From Paraspadella gotoi (taxonomy: Eukaryota; Chaetognatha): a stretch of 64,000 bases of DNA. The stretch covers positions 1,703,662 to 1,767,661 of the forward strand of contig CM119264.1 in NCBI GenBank assembly GCA_051294375.1. The letters are read 5' to 3'. This document shows positions 19,331 through 30,725 of the stretch, piece by piece. Every line of letters starts with the position of its first letter. Positions within the stretch are counted from its first letter, which is position 1. The position numbers and the translations under genes are program-made. The notes beneath the pieces were generated by a model. That model did no database searches and had not been told where the DNA came from. It saw only the letters and a program-made list of their open reading frames with translations.

Positions 19331-20875
19331 ATTGAGAGAAGAGAGAGAGAGAGAAAAGAGACGAAAGGTGAAAAAGAAAGGTGAAAAAAGAAAAGAGAAA
19401 AAAATGAGGTAAAAAAGAAAAGAAAAAAGAGAAGAGGAAAATAAAAGACAAAAAAAATCAAGGAGCAAAAGGAAGGTGAAAAGATAATTTGAAAAGAGCT
19501 GGTGGGAAATATAGAGACAGAGACAGAGACAGAGCAGCGGAAAAACGGGCAGCAAAAAAAAACGCGGATTACGCGGCCTCGAGGAAAAAAAAAAGATGCG
19601 AGGACAAACAGCGAGGGATTCATTTGAGATATAATTCATAATGAATTAATCATGAATTAATTATGAATCAGTGATGAATTCATCGCCCGAGTTTGGCCGA
19701 CCACGAATATTGAGACAAAACAATCTGGTCTGGCGGGAAAAAAGATAAACGAGAAAAAAAAACAGAGGGAAAAGGAAAACAGAGATAATAACTGAAGAGA
19801 GATGGAGGAAAAGAGAGGAAAGGTAGATGGAGGAAAAGGGAGGAAAGGANNNNNNNNNNNNNNNNNNNNNNNNNNNNNNNNNNNNNNNNNNNNNNNNNNN
19901 NNNNNNNNNNNNNNNNNNNNNNNNNNNNNNNNNNNNNNNNNNNNNNNNNNNNNNNNNNNNNNNNNNNNNNNNNNNNNNNNNNNNNNNNNNNNNNNNNNNN
20001 NNNNNNNNNNNNNNNNNNNNNNNNNNNNNNNNNNNNNNNNNNNNNNNNNNNNNNNNNNNNNNNNNNNNNNNNNNNNNNNNNNNNNNNNNNNNNNNNNNNN
20101 NNNNNNNNNNNNNNNNNNNNNNNNNNNNNNNNNNNNNNNNNNNNNNNNNNNNNNNNNNNNNNNNNNNNNNNAAGGAAAAGGAGGAAAGGAAGATGGGGAA
20201 AGGGGAGGAAAGAGAGAAGGAGGAAAAAAGAAGAAAGGGAGGAAAGGTATATGGAGGAAAAGGAAAGAAAGGGAGGAAAGNNNNNNNNNNNNNNNNNNNN
20301 NNNNNNNNNNNNNNNNNNNNNNNNNNNNNNNNNNNNNNNNNNNNNNNNNNNNNNNNNNNNNNNNNNNNNNNNNNNNNNNNNNNNNNNNNNNNNNNNNNNN
20401 NNNNNNNNNNNNNNNNNNNNNNNNNNNNNNNNNNNNNNNNNNNNNNNNNNNNNNNNNNNNNNNNNNNNNNNNNNNNNNNNNNNNNNNNNNNNAGAAAGGG
20501 TGGAAAGGTAGATGGAGGAAAAGGGAGGAAAGGGAGATGGAGGAAAAGGAGGAAAGATGGCGTCCAAGGAAAAAAAAGGAAAAATTGAGACAAGAGGGAA
20601 ATCTCCTTCGCTGAATTGGAGAAAATAGAAATGTAGAAAGGGAACCGGGAAAAAATAAAAAAGGAAAAAGAAAAGTAAAAAAAAAAGTAAAATAAGAAAA
20701 GAAAAGGAAAGAAAGGAATGAAAAGAAAAAAAGAAAAGAAAAGAACGAAAAAGGGAAAAGAAAAAGAAAAAGAGAAAAGAAAAGAAAAAAAAAAGAAAAA
20801 AGAAAAAAGAAGAAAAAAAGAAAAGAAAAGAAAAGAATAGAAAAGAATAGAAAAGAAAAAAGAAAAGAAATCCTT
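19331..20875 (+). repeat. Long purine-strand tract with two gaps
   Basis: GAGAAAAG-rich sequence becomes a minisatellite of about 26 bp (GGTAGATGGAGGAAAAGGGAGGAAA) at 19800-19850 and 20500-20560, on both sides of N gaps 19850-20171 and 20281-20492. It then passes into AAAAGAAAAG. Unique islands with AGACAGAGACAGAGAC and GAATTAATCATGAATTAATT lie at 19510-19690. The very long frames are low complexity. Confidence 0.85.
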
Positions 20876-21224
20876 CCGCCCTAATGGAAAGCGATATCTC
20901 ACAAGGAAATTCTCTCTCGACGACGAATTTCAACCAAAAATCTCGACGACCACAAGGACAACGACAACAACAACAACANNNNNNNNNNNNNNNNNNNNNN
21001 NNNNNNNNNNNNNNNNNNNNNNNNNNNNNNNNNNNNNNNNNNNNNNNNNNNNNNNNNNNNNNNNNNNNNNNNNNNNNNNNNNNNNNNNNNNNNNNNNNNN
21101 NNNNNNNNNNNNNNNNNNNNNNNNNNNNNNNNNNNNNNNNNNNNNNNNNNNNNNNNNNNNNNNNNNNNNNNNNNNNNNNNNNNNNNNNNNNNNNNNNNNN
21201 NNNNNNNNNNNNNNNNNNNNNNNN

Positions 21225-21400
21225 CCTAACCCTAAACCGCTGTCCTTGATTTTTAACTTAAACCCTAAATACTAATCCCTTACTAAAATCTTTAACCCTA
21301 ATCAGTAACCTTTATTACTATCCTAAATTCCTAATATTTAACCTAATTCTTAATCCCTAACCCAAACCTCTAACCAAATTTTTAACTTTTTGGGAAAACA
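21225..21400 (-). repeat. Degenerate CCCTAA-like repeat
   Basis: Words such as CCTAACCCTAAA, TAATCCCTTA and CTAACCCAAACCTCTAACC repeat irregularly between gaps 20979-21224 and 21437-22195. They resemble interstitial telomere repeat but are too diverged to be a telomere. Confidence 0.65.
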
Positions 21401-22372
21401 AAACCAACTTGGCTATAACTAATTTGTCAGTCTTGGNNNNNNNNNNNNNNNNNNNNNNNNNNNNNNNNNNNNNNNNNNNNNNNNNNNNNNNNNNNNNNNN
21501 NNNNNNNNNNNNNNNNNNNNNNNNNNNNNNNNNNNNNNNNNNNNNNNNNNNNNNNNNNNNNNNNNNNNNNNNNNNNNNNNNNNNNNNNNNNNNNNNNNNN
21601 NNNNNNNNNNNNNNNNNNNNNNNNNNNNNNNNNNNNNNNNNNNNNNNNNNNNNNNNNNNNNNNNNNNNNNNNNNNNNNNNNNNNNNNNNNNNNNNNNNNN
21701 NNNNNNNNNNNNNNNNNNNNNNNNNNNNNNNNNNNNNNNNNNNNNNNNNNNNNNNNNNNNNNNNNNNNNNNNNNNNNNNNNNNNNNNNNNNNNNNNNNNN
21801 NNNNNNNNNNNNNNNNNNNNNNNNNNNNNNNNNNNNNNNNNNNNNNNNNNNNNNNNNNNNNNNNNNNNNNNNNNNNNNNNNNNNNNNNNNNNNNNNNNNN
21901 NNNNNNNNNNNNNNNNNNNNNNNNNNNNNNNNNNNNNNNNNNNNNNNNNNNNNNNNNNNNNNNNNNNNNNNNNNNNNNNNNNNNNNNNNNNNNNNNNNNN
22001 NNNNNNNNNNNNNNNNNNNNNNNNNNNNNNNNNNNNNNNNNNNNNNNNNNNNNNNNNNNNNNNNNNNNNNNNNNNNNNNNNNNNNNNNNNNNNNNNNNNN
22101 NNNNNNNNNNNNNNNNNNNNNNNNNNNNNNNNNNNNNNNNNNNNNNNNNNNNNNNNNNNNNNNNNNNNNNNNNNNNNNNNNNNNNNNNNNNNNNNTTTAT
22201 TTCGAAACTTAATTTTATTTTAAATATTTAGCCTAATTCCTCTCTCACCTAATCTTTAACTCAAAATATTATTCTCGTTCCGAATTTAATATGAAATTGG
22301 TCGTTCTGGGACTGAGTTCGTGAATGCGTTTGGGTTAAATGGAAAAATGATGATCGTCAATAGAATTAGAGG

Positions 22373-22480
22373 TTGTTGTGTTCTTGCTGTTTTGTCTGTT
22401 TTGTCTGTTTTGTCTGTTCTGTCTGTTTTGTCTGTTTTGTCTGTTCTGTCTGTTCTGTCTGTTTTTTCTGTTTTTGTTGT
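22373..22480 (+). repeat. (TGTCTGTTTTGTCTGTTC)n minisatellite
   Basis: Ten-base and five-base units built from TCTGT. They translate as alternating Cys, Val and Phe, which is an artefact. Confidence 0.85.
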
Positions 22481-22654
22481 TCGGACAAACGACGGATAGA
22501 TTTTGATAACACGATTCTCAAGTTCACAATCTCCAGTTTCTCAAATACATCTTAACATCTTCACATCTTCATATCTTCACATATTTAACCACGAATTCTT
22601 TTTTCGTTTCTCGTGAGATCAACTTTTTTTCTCTTTTTCCTCAACAACGTGAAC

Positions 22655-22815
22655 AGAATAAATAACAGAACAGAACGGAGCAGAACAGAACAGACGGAAC
22701 AGAACGGAACAGAACGGAACAGAACAGAACAAAACAGAACAGAACAAAACAAAACAAAACAGAACAGAACAGAACAAAACAGAACGGAACAGAACAGAAC
22801 AGAACGGAACAGAAT
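22655..22815 (+). repeat. (AACAG)n-type minisatellite
   Basis: About 30 units of AACAG/AACGG/AACAA. It is the complement of the array at 22373-22480, so the two could pair as inverted arms. Confidence 0.85.
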
Positions 22816-22859
22816 AAAGAAGAAACAAATTTCTTTTTCATTCGACAAAAAAATATGAT

Positions 22860-23750
22860 CTTTTGTCTCTTGTTTTTTTTTTAACATTTTTTGTCTGTAG
22901 TTTTTTTTTGTTTGTTTTTTTTTTATTTATTTATTTATTAGTTTAATTATTTGTTAGTTTATATATTAGTTTATTTATTAATTTATTAGTTTGTCTATAA
23001 ATTCCAATATAATAATAATAATATTTATTTTATTTCTTTATTCTACACAAAAATAAAAGCATCCCCCAGCTATANNNNNNNNNNNNNNNNNNNNNNNNNN
23101 NNNNNNNNNNNNNNNNNNNNNNNNNNNNNNNNNNNNNNNNNNNNNNNNNNNNNNNNNNNNNNNNNNNNNNNNNNNNNNNNNNNNNNNNNNNNNNNNNNTA
23201 GATTCTGCCAATTTGCTGTCTTGTTATTTGTTCTCTTGTTTTTTTCTCTCTAAATCCAGTTCCAAAAAAGCGAAGTATAAACAAAAGGCGAACTCCACTC
23301 TGGCGACATCTGCTTCTGTTTGGGGACGAGGACTTTTGTTTGTTTGTTAGTTTTGTTTTCGTTTTTTTAAATAAAAAAAAAGAGACTAAACCGAGTTGAC
23401 GCTTATTTCAGGTGGAAGAGAAGAGAAGAAGATTTTAGGTGACGTTGGGTTGTCGTTGTTGTCGTCGTCGTCGTCGTCGTCGTTGTTTTGTCAGTTTCGG
23501 TTTTTAAACGAAAGAAAGAAAGAGGAAGAAGGAAAATGTCCATCATATAATTTTCTCGGCAAAGGATAAAAATATAGAGAGAAAGGAACATGAGAGAAAA
23601 AATGGAGAGTAAGAAGAGGGAGAGAGAAGAGGAGAGAGAGAGAGTAGAGAGAGAAGAGAGAGAAGAGAGAGACGAGAGAAAGTTATCGTTTAAACAGAAT
23701 GGAGAAAGATATTATACTAAAAAAAGCTTTTGTTGGTTCTGTGAATGAGA
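22860..23750. other. Low-complexity AT- and GA-rich stretch with gap
   Basis: It contains TTTATTTATT runs, gap 23075-23198, a (GTC)n at 23455-23490 and GA-rich 23580-23680. No exon was seen. Confidence 0.5.
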
Positions 23751-23864
23751 ATCGGGAAATGGGCAAGTTGTCTTGGCGACAAAAACACTCACAGCCTTTT
23801 AACAATTCACATAACCGAATCTAGAAAGGGAGGGAAAGAAGAGATGAAGAGAGAGATAGGGGGT

Positions 23865-23967
23865 AGAGAGAGAGAGAGGAGAGANNNNNNNNNNNNNNNN
23901 NNNNNNNNNNNNNNNNNNNNNNNNNNNNNNNNNNNNNNNNNNNNNNNNNNNNNNNNNNNNNNNNNNN

Positions 23968-23999
<32 letters not shown>
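23865..23999 (+). repeat. (GA)n microsatellite spanning gap 23885-23967
   Basis: GA on both sides of the N run, so the gap is probably inside the microsatellite. Confidence 0.9.
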
Positions 24000-24002
<3 letters not shown>

Positions 24003-24315
24003 TTAGATTTAAAAAGAGAAGAAAGATTTCATTGATGAGAAAAGTTAGATTTGTGTAGGCAAATCAGCCCTTCTGACTTCTCACTAAATTAAATAGTACG
24101 TCTCATTCAGAATCGTTCAGAACGTAAGCAAATATTTTTTTTAGTTTTTAGAAACTTGTAAATGTAAATGTAAATATAAATGTAAATGTAAAAAGCCTTA
24201 CTTGACTTTTTTAGTTCAAAGTTTTTCTGACGAAAACAAAAAAAAATCAAAATTTAAATATGAATTGAAAAAACAATTAAAAACTGACCCCAAAAAAGAA
24301 TGTCTACCTGTTTTT

Positions 24316-24361
24316 ATTCATAATTCCGTCGTCGCATTCGTCGTCGCATTCGTCGTCGTTT

Positions 24362-24395
<34 letters not shown>
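24316..24395 (+). repeat. (GTC)n trinucleotide repeat
   Basis: It begins with two GTCGTCGCATTC units and becomes pure GTC. Confidence 0.9.
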
Positions 24396-24479
24396 TTCCA
24401 ACTTTCTCGATCTCAAAATTAAAAATCCTTTTCGGAATCAAAAGCCGAAGACGTAATTCTCATTGTAATGACGTCGCTA

Positions 24480-24600
24480 TCCTCATTTACGGTCCACGTC
24501 ACTTTACAAAACGTCACTTCCGGGCCACGCCACTTTAAAGAATGTCACTTCCGGTCCACGCTATTTCGAAGAGCGTCACTGCGGAGTACTTCACTTCCCC
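24480..24600 (+). repeat. About 31 bp tandem repeat (CGTCACTTCCGGGCCACGC)
   Basis: Three to four imperfect units contain a CCACGCCACTTTAAAGAA half and a TGTCACTTCCGG half. Each unit carries TTCCGG-like ETS half sites, which may be coincidental. Confidence 0.65.
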
Positions 24601-24734
24601 TGACCCCGTCACAATTGGACGTCACGCGAATTTCGAAATTCAGCCAATAGCTACGAGTCTCATCGTGAAAAATCCGGAGGACGAAATTTATGACGCTAAT
24701 CCGAGAAGAGAAAACGAGGCTGAAGAGAAGATGG

Positions 24735-25010
24735 CGGTGCGTGGGGATGTGGGTGAGAAGTAGAGGGGGCGTTAATTGGGAGTGTGACGGGCTGTGACGG
24801 GTGTGACGGGCTAATACGAGCTGTGATAGGATGTGACGGGCTGTGAAGAACCATGACGGGCCGTGACGGGCTCTGAATGGACGTGACGGGCGGCGAAAAG
24901 ACGAGAAGTAAATCCAGTTCACAGAAGGCAGTGAGCTGCGATGAGAAGGGCCGTGATGGGCCGTGACGGGTTGTGAAGGGCGGTGACCGGCTGTGACGGG
25001 CGGGGATTCG
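24735..25010 (+). repeat. About 10 bp minisatellite (GTGACGGGCT)
   Basis: GTGACGGGC and variants (GTGAAGGGC, GTGATGGGC) recur throughout with short insertions, making a GC-rich patch in AT-rich surroundings. Confidence 0.8.
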
Positions 25011-25229
25011 TCTCTGGGGGAATGTAACGAGGGAGACCAAAAGAACCCAGGGCTTGGAGGGTGACGAGGGGCGCGTCCCGTGAGAAGTAGAAACGTGAAT
25101 TCGATGTGAATCCGATCTGGGTGAAGAGAGAAAATCGTTGTTTACGGATCCAGAGGGAGTTGGTGAGCGGCGGTCGTGAGAAAAATATGAAAGTTTTTTT
25201 TTTTGTTTTTTTTTAACGAAAAATTGATT

Positions 25230-25312
25230 AAAATTGAAATCGAAAATTGATTGGTCGATCGATGATTGGTTGATTCGTTGATTGATCGATCGTTGATTGG
25301 TTGAAATTTCAG
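25230..25312 (+). repeat. (GATTGATC)n-type repeat
   Basis: GATTGGTTGATTCGTTGATTG and related words. A similar array is at 56530-56740. Confidence 0.7.
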
Positions 25313-25419
25313 TGTACTTCAAGGTCTAATGGAGAGGGTATTCACCAAAAAGTTATGGATTCATCCTAGAGTGAATATTTATTAATTGAAAGAGCATTCA
25401 TCTCGAGGGCACCCCTAAT

Positions 25420-25765
25420 GCATAATGAGGCCATTCAGCGACAGGGCGTTCATTAAAAGGCCATTCATTTAGAGGCCAATTCTTAAAATGCCATTCTTTG
25501 AAATTCCATTCTTTGAAAAGTCATTCATTTAAAGGCCATTCATTAAAATGAAATTCATCTAAAGGTCATTCATTAAAAGGCTATTCATTTAGAGGGCCTT
25601 CTTCGAAAGGCCATTCATCGAGAGGCCGTTCATCAAAAGGCCGTTCATCAAAAGGCCATTCATCGAGAGGCCGTTCATCAAAAGGCCAATCACCTAGATT
25701 CCGTTTATTAAAAGGCCATTCATATAGAGGCCGTTCATCAAAAGGCCATTCATATAGAGGCCCGT
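25420..25765 (+). repeat. 15 bp minisatellite (AAAGGCCATTCATCG)
   Basis: More than twenty units of AGGCCATTCATNNAA alternate with AGGCCGTTCATCAAA. The period is a multiple of three, so the minus strand reads MNGLL/MNGLY repeats. Confidence 0.9.
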
Positions 25766-25869
25766 TTTTTCACCGCTTCTGTGTTTCGTTTTCACTAACG
25801 TCCGATTTTCGCGTCGAAGGAAAACGCGGCATCGCGCGACGATGAAATTCGACGCCGCAATTCTCAACG

Positions 25870-26095
25870 CGGCGTCACGACGACGACGACGGCGACGACG
25901 GTGACGATGACGACGCACGACGACGACGGCGACCGGTGACGAAACAGATGAGATGACGACTTCGAGATAGTGGAAATTACAACGACGACGACGACGATGA
26001 TGACAACATGATCGAACGGATTTAGTATAGAACAAAACGGTCCACGTACATTTGACGGGATGATGACGGACGACGACGACGACGACGACGTGAGG
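25870..26095 (+). repeat. (GAC)n / ACG-rich degenerate trinucleotide region
   Basis: GACGACGACG runs at 25875-25930, 25980-26000 and 26068-26090 around short unique pieces. Confidence 0.8.
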
Positions 26096-26218
26096 AAAGA
26101 ACGAAGAGATGAGAAATGGTTTTGCCGAGAGAAATCTCCGGCGGCGGCAAATGGGAAAGAAACATCTGGAACAAACATAACAGATGAGAGAGAGAGAGAG
26201 AGAGAGAGAAGAGAGAGA

Positions 26219-26269
<51 letters not shown>

Positions 26270-26426
26270 GAGAGAGAGAAAGAGAGAGAGAAAGAAAGAA
26301 AGAAGAGAGAGATAGTAGAGAGAGAGATATAGAGAGAGAGAGAGAAAGAAAGAGAGAGAGAGAGGAGAGAGAGAAGAGAGAGAAGAGTAGAGAGTAGAGA
26401 GAGAGAGAGAGAGAAGAGAAGAAGAA

Positions 26427-26479
<53 letters not shown>

Positions 26480-26590
26480 ATCTTTATATGTTTATTAGTT
26501 TTTCACGAATTTTCACAATTGCTAAGTAGCCTGCACTTAGCAACGTAACTAATAAATAAACAGCCTAGGACACAATGAAAAATGCGTAAC
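26085..26590 (+). repeat. Local direct duplication, left member
   Basis: The order ACGACG run, TTTTGCCGAGAGAATCTCCGG, GGAAATGGGA, GA microsatellite, TTTATTAGTTTTTCAC, AATTGCTAAGTAGC and AACGTAACTAAT is repeated at 27340-27785. Inside the microsatellite the lengths differ. Confidence 0.75.
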
Positions 26591-27300
26591 GTTACTGGGT
26601 TTCCGTTGCATATAAAAAAATTCGACTGTTACAATATTATTTATAATTTTCTTTTTTTATTTTTGAAACGTTTAAGTTCATAGTGTCCATATCCCAAATG
26701 ATCAATGCAAAAACTCTTTTTTGTTTTTAGATATGACCGAAATAGGGTGGAAAGAAATAATAATTTTTTTAAAAAGTTACTTTATTCATATTTATTCCTA
26801 GAATTGTAATAAAAAAAAATTAAAAAAAAAATAATATAACGCAATAGTTATGTTATGTCTCAATTAGAGGAAAATAAAACTGCTCATTAAAAATTCGAAT
26901 CGGGAAGTGGGGGTAACTAAAGGTCTTACCAAGCAAACCTCCACAAGCCGATTGTTCTCGTCAAATATTGTTTTTTGATTAATACATTTGAAAGGAAAAA
27001 AAGAAATTCAGAATGCAGGTTGTATAAAGGGTAGCAGATAATCTGGCTTATGCTTGATAACCACACCTTTTTATATCTTTGTGAAATGGGGGCAGTGAAA
27101 AGATATCTAATAAAATGATCATTAAGTCAGGTCAATGAAGTCCCTTTCCTAATGGCTACTTAGAAAATATTTTTTTCTTAATTAAAAATGGATGATAAAT
27201 AAGATAGAAGTTAAATTCCTGCTAATATTTAATAAGAAAATTATCAATACATTTAAGCAACAATGATGTTCTTGCTTTGTCAATATATTGTCCAGCGTAT
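26591..27300. other. AT-rich spacer between duplicated members
   Basis: No exon or RNA gene was seen. Confidence 0.4.
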
Positions 27301-27333
27301 ATATATTTNNNNNNNNNNNNNNNNNNNNNNNNN

Positions 27334-27430
27334 ACGACGACGACGACGACGACTGAGGAAAATGGGGATGATTTTGCCGAGAGAATCTCCGGCGGCGGAA
27401 ATGGGAGGAACATCTGGAGAGAGAGAGAGA

Positions 27431-27480
<50 letters not shown>

Positions 27481-27668
27481 AAAAAGAGAGAGAGATAGAG
27501 AGAGAGAGATATAAGAGAGAGAGAGAAGAAAGAAAGAGAGGAGAGGAGAGAGGAAGAGTAGAAAGAGAGAGAGAGAGAGNNNNNNNNNNNNNNNNNNNNN
27601 NNNNNNNNNNNNNNNNNNNNNNNNNNNNNNNNNNNNNNNNNNNNNNNNNNNNNNNNNNNNNNNNNNNN

Positions 27669-27701
<33 letters not shown>

Positions 27702-27785
27702 CTTTTATAGTTTATTAGTTTTTCACAATTTTCACAATTGCTAAGTAGCTCAACTTACAACGTAACTAATACAATAACAGCCTAG
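27334..27785 (+). repeat. Local direct duplication, right member
   Basis: Matches 26085-26590. It is broken by gap 27580-27668 in the GA run and starts right after the 25-N gap 27309-27333. Confidence 0.75.
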
Positions 27786-29030
27786 TTTAGTTCTAATTTT
27801 CCGCCATTTTGAAATATCCTTTTCATTCCGTGAATTATCGAGTTTTGAAAATCGGAATTTTTTCGTTTCTACTTTTGGCTTCGGATTTGGTGGAAATAAA
27901 ATTAATTCTTTGTTTCCTGACATCAAATTTTCTCTGTTCGGTTGTTTAGTTGTAGAATCGGGAGGCAGATATATTATTCAATTTTTGGTCGGTTAGTCTA
28001 TGTGTGATAATAATGTTAATTTGATTATAAATTTGATAATATTTAAATAACTACCGAATAGATGATCTAGATTGTATGCATAATTAAACAAAAATTCTAT
28101 ACAAATTAGATTTAAATAGAAATACTGATGAATAATAAATAAGCTTATTTATCAGCTTAATATAAATAGCTTATTTATTTGATGAATAAATAATCTTTAT
28201 TTTGGTTGTGCTTCTTCCACGTAAAACTCACAAATCGAACGATTTCCTCGTTTTGTACTAAGACAAAAAGTGAGCCAGCTGACCTCTTTTTTGTTTATAG
28301 GCTGGCTGTACTTTGCAAATCCAAATGCCCGCTACATTCATACTTTCCTCATTTTTCAATTGCAAATTTGTTGACATTCAAACGTTCAACGTTCCCAGCA
28401 GCCGCCGCCGCCGCCGCCGCCGCTGTTCCCCCTTTCTCTTCTCAAGACTCAAAACGCGTTTGAATTTTTAAAAGATAAAAGTTTGGATGATTAAAAAATC
28501 ATTAAAATGATAAATTCGTGTTTCGGAGAAATTTCTGTGATAGGCAGAAATTATATATTTACTTACGACTCAGAAATAAAAAAAGAGAATAGATTAAGTA
28601 AAAGAAAGGAGAATAGGGTCCAAGAGATTGCTGTTGTCATCCGTGTTGTAGTTATTGTCGTCATTATTGTCATCATCGTTGTAGTTGTCGACGTAGTTTA
28701 AAGTAGTTTTCAACTTTTAACAAATTAGGTGAAAAAAATTAAATATCGTTACCAAATTTGATTTAAATTTTTACCAAAAAAATTCATTAACATGTATGAA
28801 TGTTTATATATTTTAATATATCTATAACTTTTACATTAACTAAACATCAATTTACAGATACAACTGCTTACAAATACACTATTTCATCTTGCATCTTCCT
28901 TCTCTGTCAATCAATAACCGAAGTCGAGAAGTGAAAACTTGAATACGAATTGCATCTTCCGTCAAATTAAATCTCCCGGCAGATATCCATCCGGCACCTG
29001 CTCTCCGGCCGATAATCTCNNNNNNNNNNC
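27786..29030. other. AT-rich spacer with a (GCC)n run
   Basis: A (GCC)8-9 run at 28401-28424 would encode poly-Ala in a plus-strand frame (28206-28463). I see no splice context that makes it convincing. A TTGTCGTCATTATTGTCATC-type stretch is at 28630-28690. A short N run lies at 29020-29029, followed by CT. Confidence 0.4.
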
Positions 29031-29261
29031 TCTCTCTCTCTCTCTCTCTCTCTCTATATCATCTCAAAAGATTCCGCATTTTTACCGGCGGCCGGGAATC
29101 CATCCGGCCTTCGACAACCTGGTTTCCGGCCACAGGCTCATAACGACGTCGAAATTTGCCAGACATCAGCGGAAATTGCAAGAAATCTATGGAAATTGGC
29201 GGAATTTGCTGACGCTTACCTCTTGTCAGTCTCTTCTCTCGGTGTCGATATTGGAAAATTC

Positions 29262-29625
29262 GGCCTTATTTTCTCAGAACGCCCAATTTTATCTTAAATT
29301 TGAAATTAAGTTAATTTTTAAGTCTAAATTATATTAAAATTTAAGATTTTGAAATAGGGTAAGAATTATATTTAGGATTAGGGTTAGGGATTAGGTTGCT
29401 AATTAGGATTAGGATTAAGATTATGAGTTCAAGTTAATAAATAAAGATTAAAGTTTAAAGTTAGGGTTACAGATTAAATTAAAATTAGGGATTAGGGTGG
29501 GGAATTAGAGTTACAGATTATGTTATAAGATTAATTATGAATTAAGATTAAATTAAGTTAAAACGAAGTTCAATGATTTAGGAACAGAAATGAGGCGCTT
29601 TTGAAAAAGAGAGCCGGAAATCCCT
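29262..29625 (+). mobile_element. TTAGG-like element with inverted ends, copy A
   Basis: Left end: CGGCCTTATTTTCTCAGAACGCCC. Right end, read on the other strand: CCGGCTCTCTTTTTCAAAAGCGCCTCATTTC. The two ends are similar over about 30 bp. The interior is degenerate GGGTTAGGGATTAGG sequence. The combination recurs at 55225-55548, so it is a mobile-element-like family rather than telomere debris. Copy B of the segmental duplication has it at about 39540-39905. Confidence 0.55.
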
Positions 29626-30005
29626 CAAATTCTATTGCATCATTTCTTTTTGTTTCTCTCACTAACTTATTTCTCCTGCATTCTCTTATCCGCTCTTAAT
29701 TCCATCTATAAACTTTCATTCTAATAATGAATTATAAAAATTTATAACAAATTATAAAAAAATTAATAATTTAAGTCTATGATTCGACCTAAATCCGATC
29801 CTTACTAACCTTTTTTTCCCCTTTATTTCGCTAAATGTTTTACCCCACTTGCATAACTTGATAATTTTCATTAACTTACCTTTTCACAACTTTACTCACG
29901 TACCCGACGTGCAATCTCACCCTCGCTTTGCGTGACTTGTCGTTCACGGTCTCGAGAGTTCATGAACTCACCCGCAGATCGAGTTGCGCCGTGAGCCGAT
30001 TTTTT

Positions 30006-30370
30006 TTTTTTAGTTGTGCCGCGAGTACTCGCGGAGCAACACTATAATTCACTTTTCGGTCGGTCTGTCGGTCGGTATGTCTGCCCGTCGGTCAATCCCA
30101 CTGACGTTAAAAAGTATATAATTTCCCTACAATAAGTTGCTCATTTGTTAAAACAGGAAAAAACCTCAAATCTAAGTGACTGCTAGCGCCGCCTTTAGAA
30201 AATCCTAAACTATAAAAAATAAAAGATGGAATTCCGATGCAGCGTGTGTCTTAAATACACAGGCTCAGAAAGTTATTGTAGTCTTGTAATCATGTCGCGT
30301 CATGTCATGTCATATCATGTCACATCATGTTATGTCTCAACAAAAAAAGCACTGCGGCGCAACACATTGG
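30006..30370 (+). mobile_element. Fold-back MITE-like element (copy h)
   Basis: The best-formed copy. The left end TTTTTTTAGTTGTGCCGC carries a perfect inner palindrome, CCGCGAGTACTCGCGG. The right end is GCGGCGCAACACATTGG. The GTCGGTCTGTC array is short here (about 40 bp). It lies 29 kb from the other copies, in unrelated sequence, which supports dispersal. Confidence 0.75.
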
Positions 30371-30539
30371 ATGAACCGATCTCGTTTTGTTTAAATTTTG
30401 CTGGAGCGGACAGAAAGTTGTGGGATAGGGGGAAGAGGAAGAGGAAGAGGAGGAGGAATGGAAAGAGGAAGAGGAAGCGGAAGAAGAAGAGGATGAGAAT
30501 CGACCCAGTAGTTGAGATTGTTGGCTTTGGGTAGAAACC

Positions 30540-30725
30540 CGTCGGCCTGAGATGGTGGTTATTTTAAAGGTAGACAGAATCGGTCATTGCAGCGATGGGA
30601 GTGTTGCCCCTGGCCCCGAGCTGAAACCGGAGGCTTTCCGGCCTGGCTAAAGGCCTTGGGAGTTCGGCTAGTGGCCTTGAAGCCGGGCGAGAGGCCCCGT
30701 AACATTACCGGTGGCCTTGAGACCA
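30540..30725 (+). repeat. GC-rich GGCCTTG-type repeat patch
   Basis: GGCCTTG, GGCCTGGCTAAAGGCC and GGCCCCG words recur every 20-30 bp. It also occurs in copy B at 40935-41130. It is not a tRNA and no frame is convincing. Confidence 0.45.

Noticed and set aside
19661-20933. Very long minus-strand frames of about 415 codons
   Set aside because: They consist of poly-Phe/Ser/Leu/Pro from a purine/pyrimidine tract, and most of their length is N. There is no protein-like composition.
21225-21400. True telomere end
   Set aside because: The CCCTAA-like words are irregular and diverged, lie between gaps, and similar tracts occur in introns inside TIR-like elements.
22613-22887. Asn-Arg-Thr-Glu-Gln repeat frame and its Cys/Val/Phe/Leu antisense
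   Set aside because: Translation of a five-base AACAG-type array, open in several frames.
24696-25322. 208-codon minus frame rich in Ser, Pro, His and Arg
   Set aside because: It translates the 10 bp GTGACGGGCT minisatellite. The rest has no recognisable protein features.
25420-25765. CRISPR-like array
   Set aside because: Units of 15 bp are contiguous without spacers, and the genome is eukaryotic.
28206-28463. Poly-alanine protein exon
   Set aside because: The Ala run is a (GCC)n repeat in an AT-rich stretch, with no convincing splice sites or homologous context.
30540-30725. tRNA or other structured RNA gene in the GC-rich patch
   Set aside because: No A/B boxes at proper spacing and no cloverleaf. 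It is better explained as GGCCTTG-type repeats.
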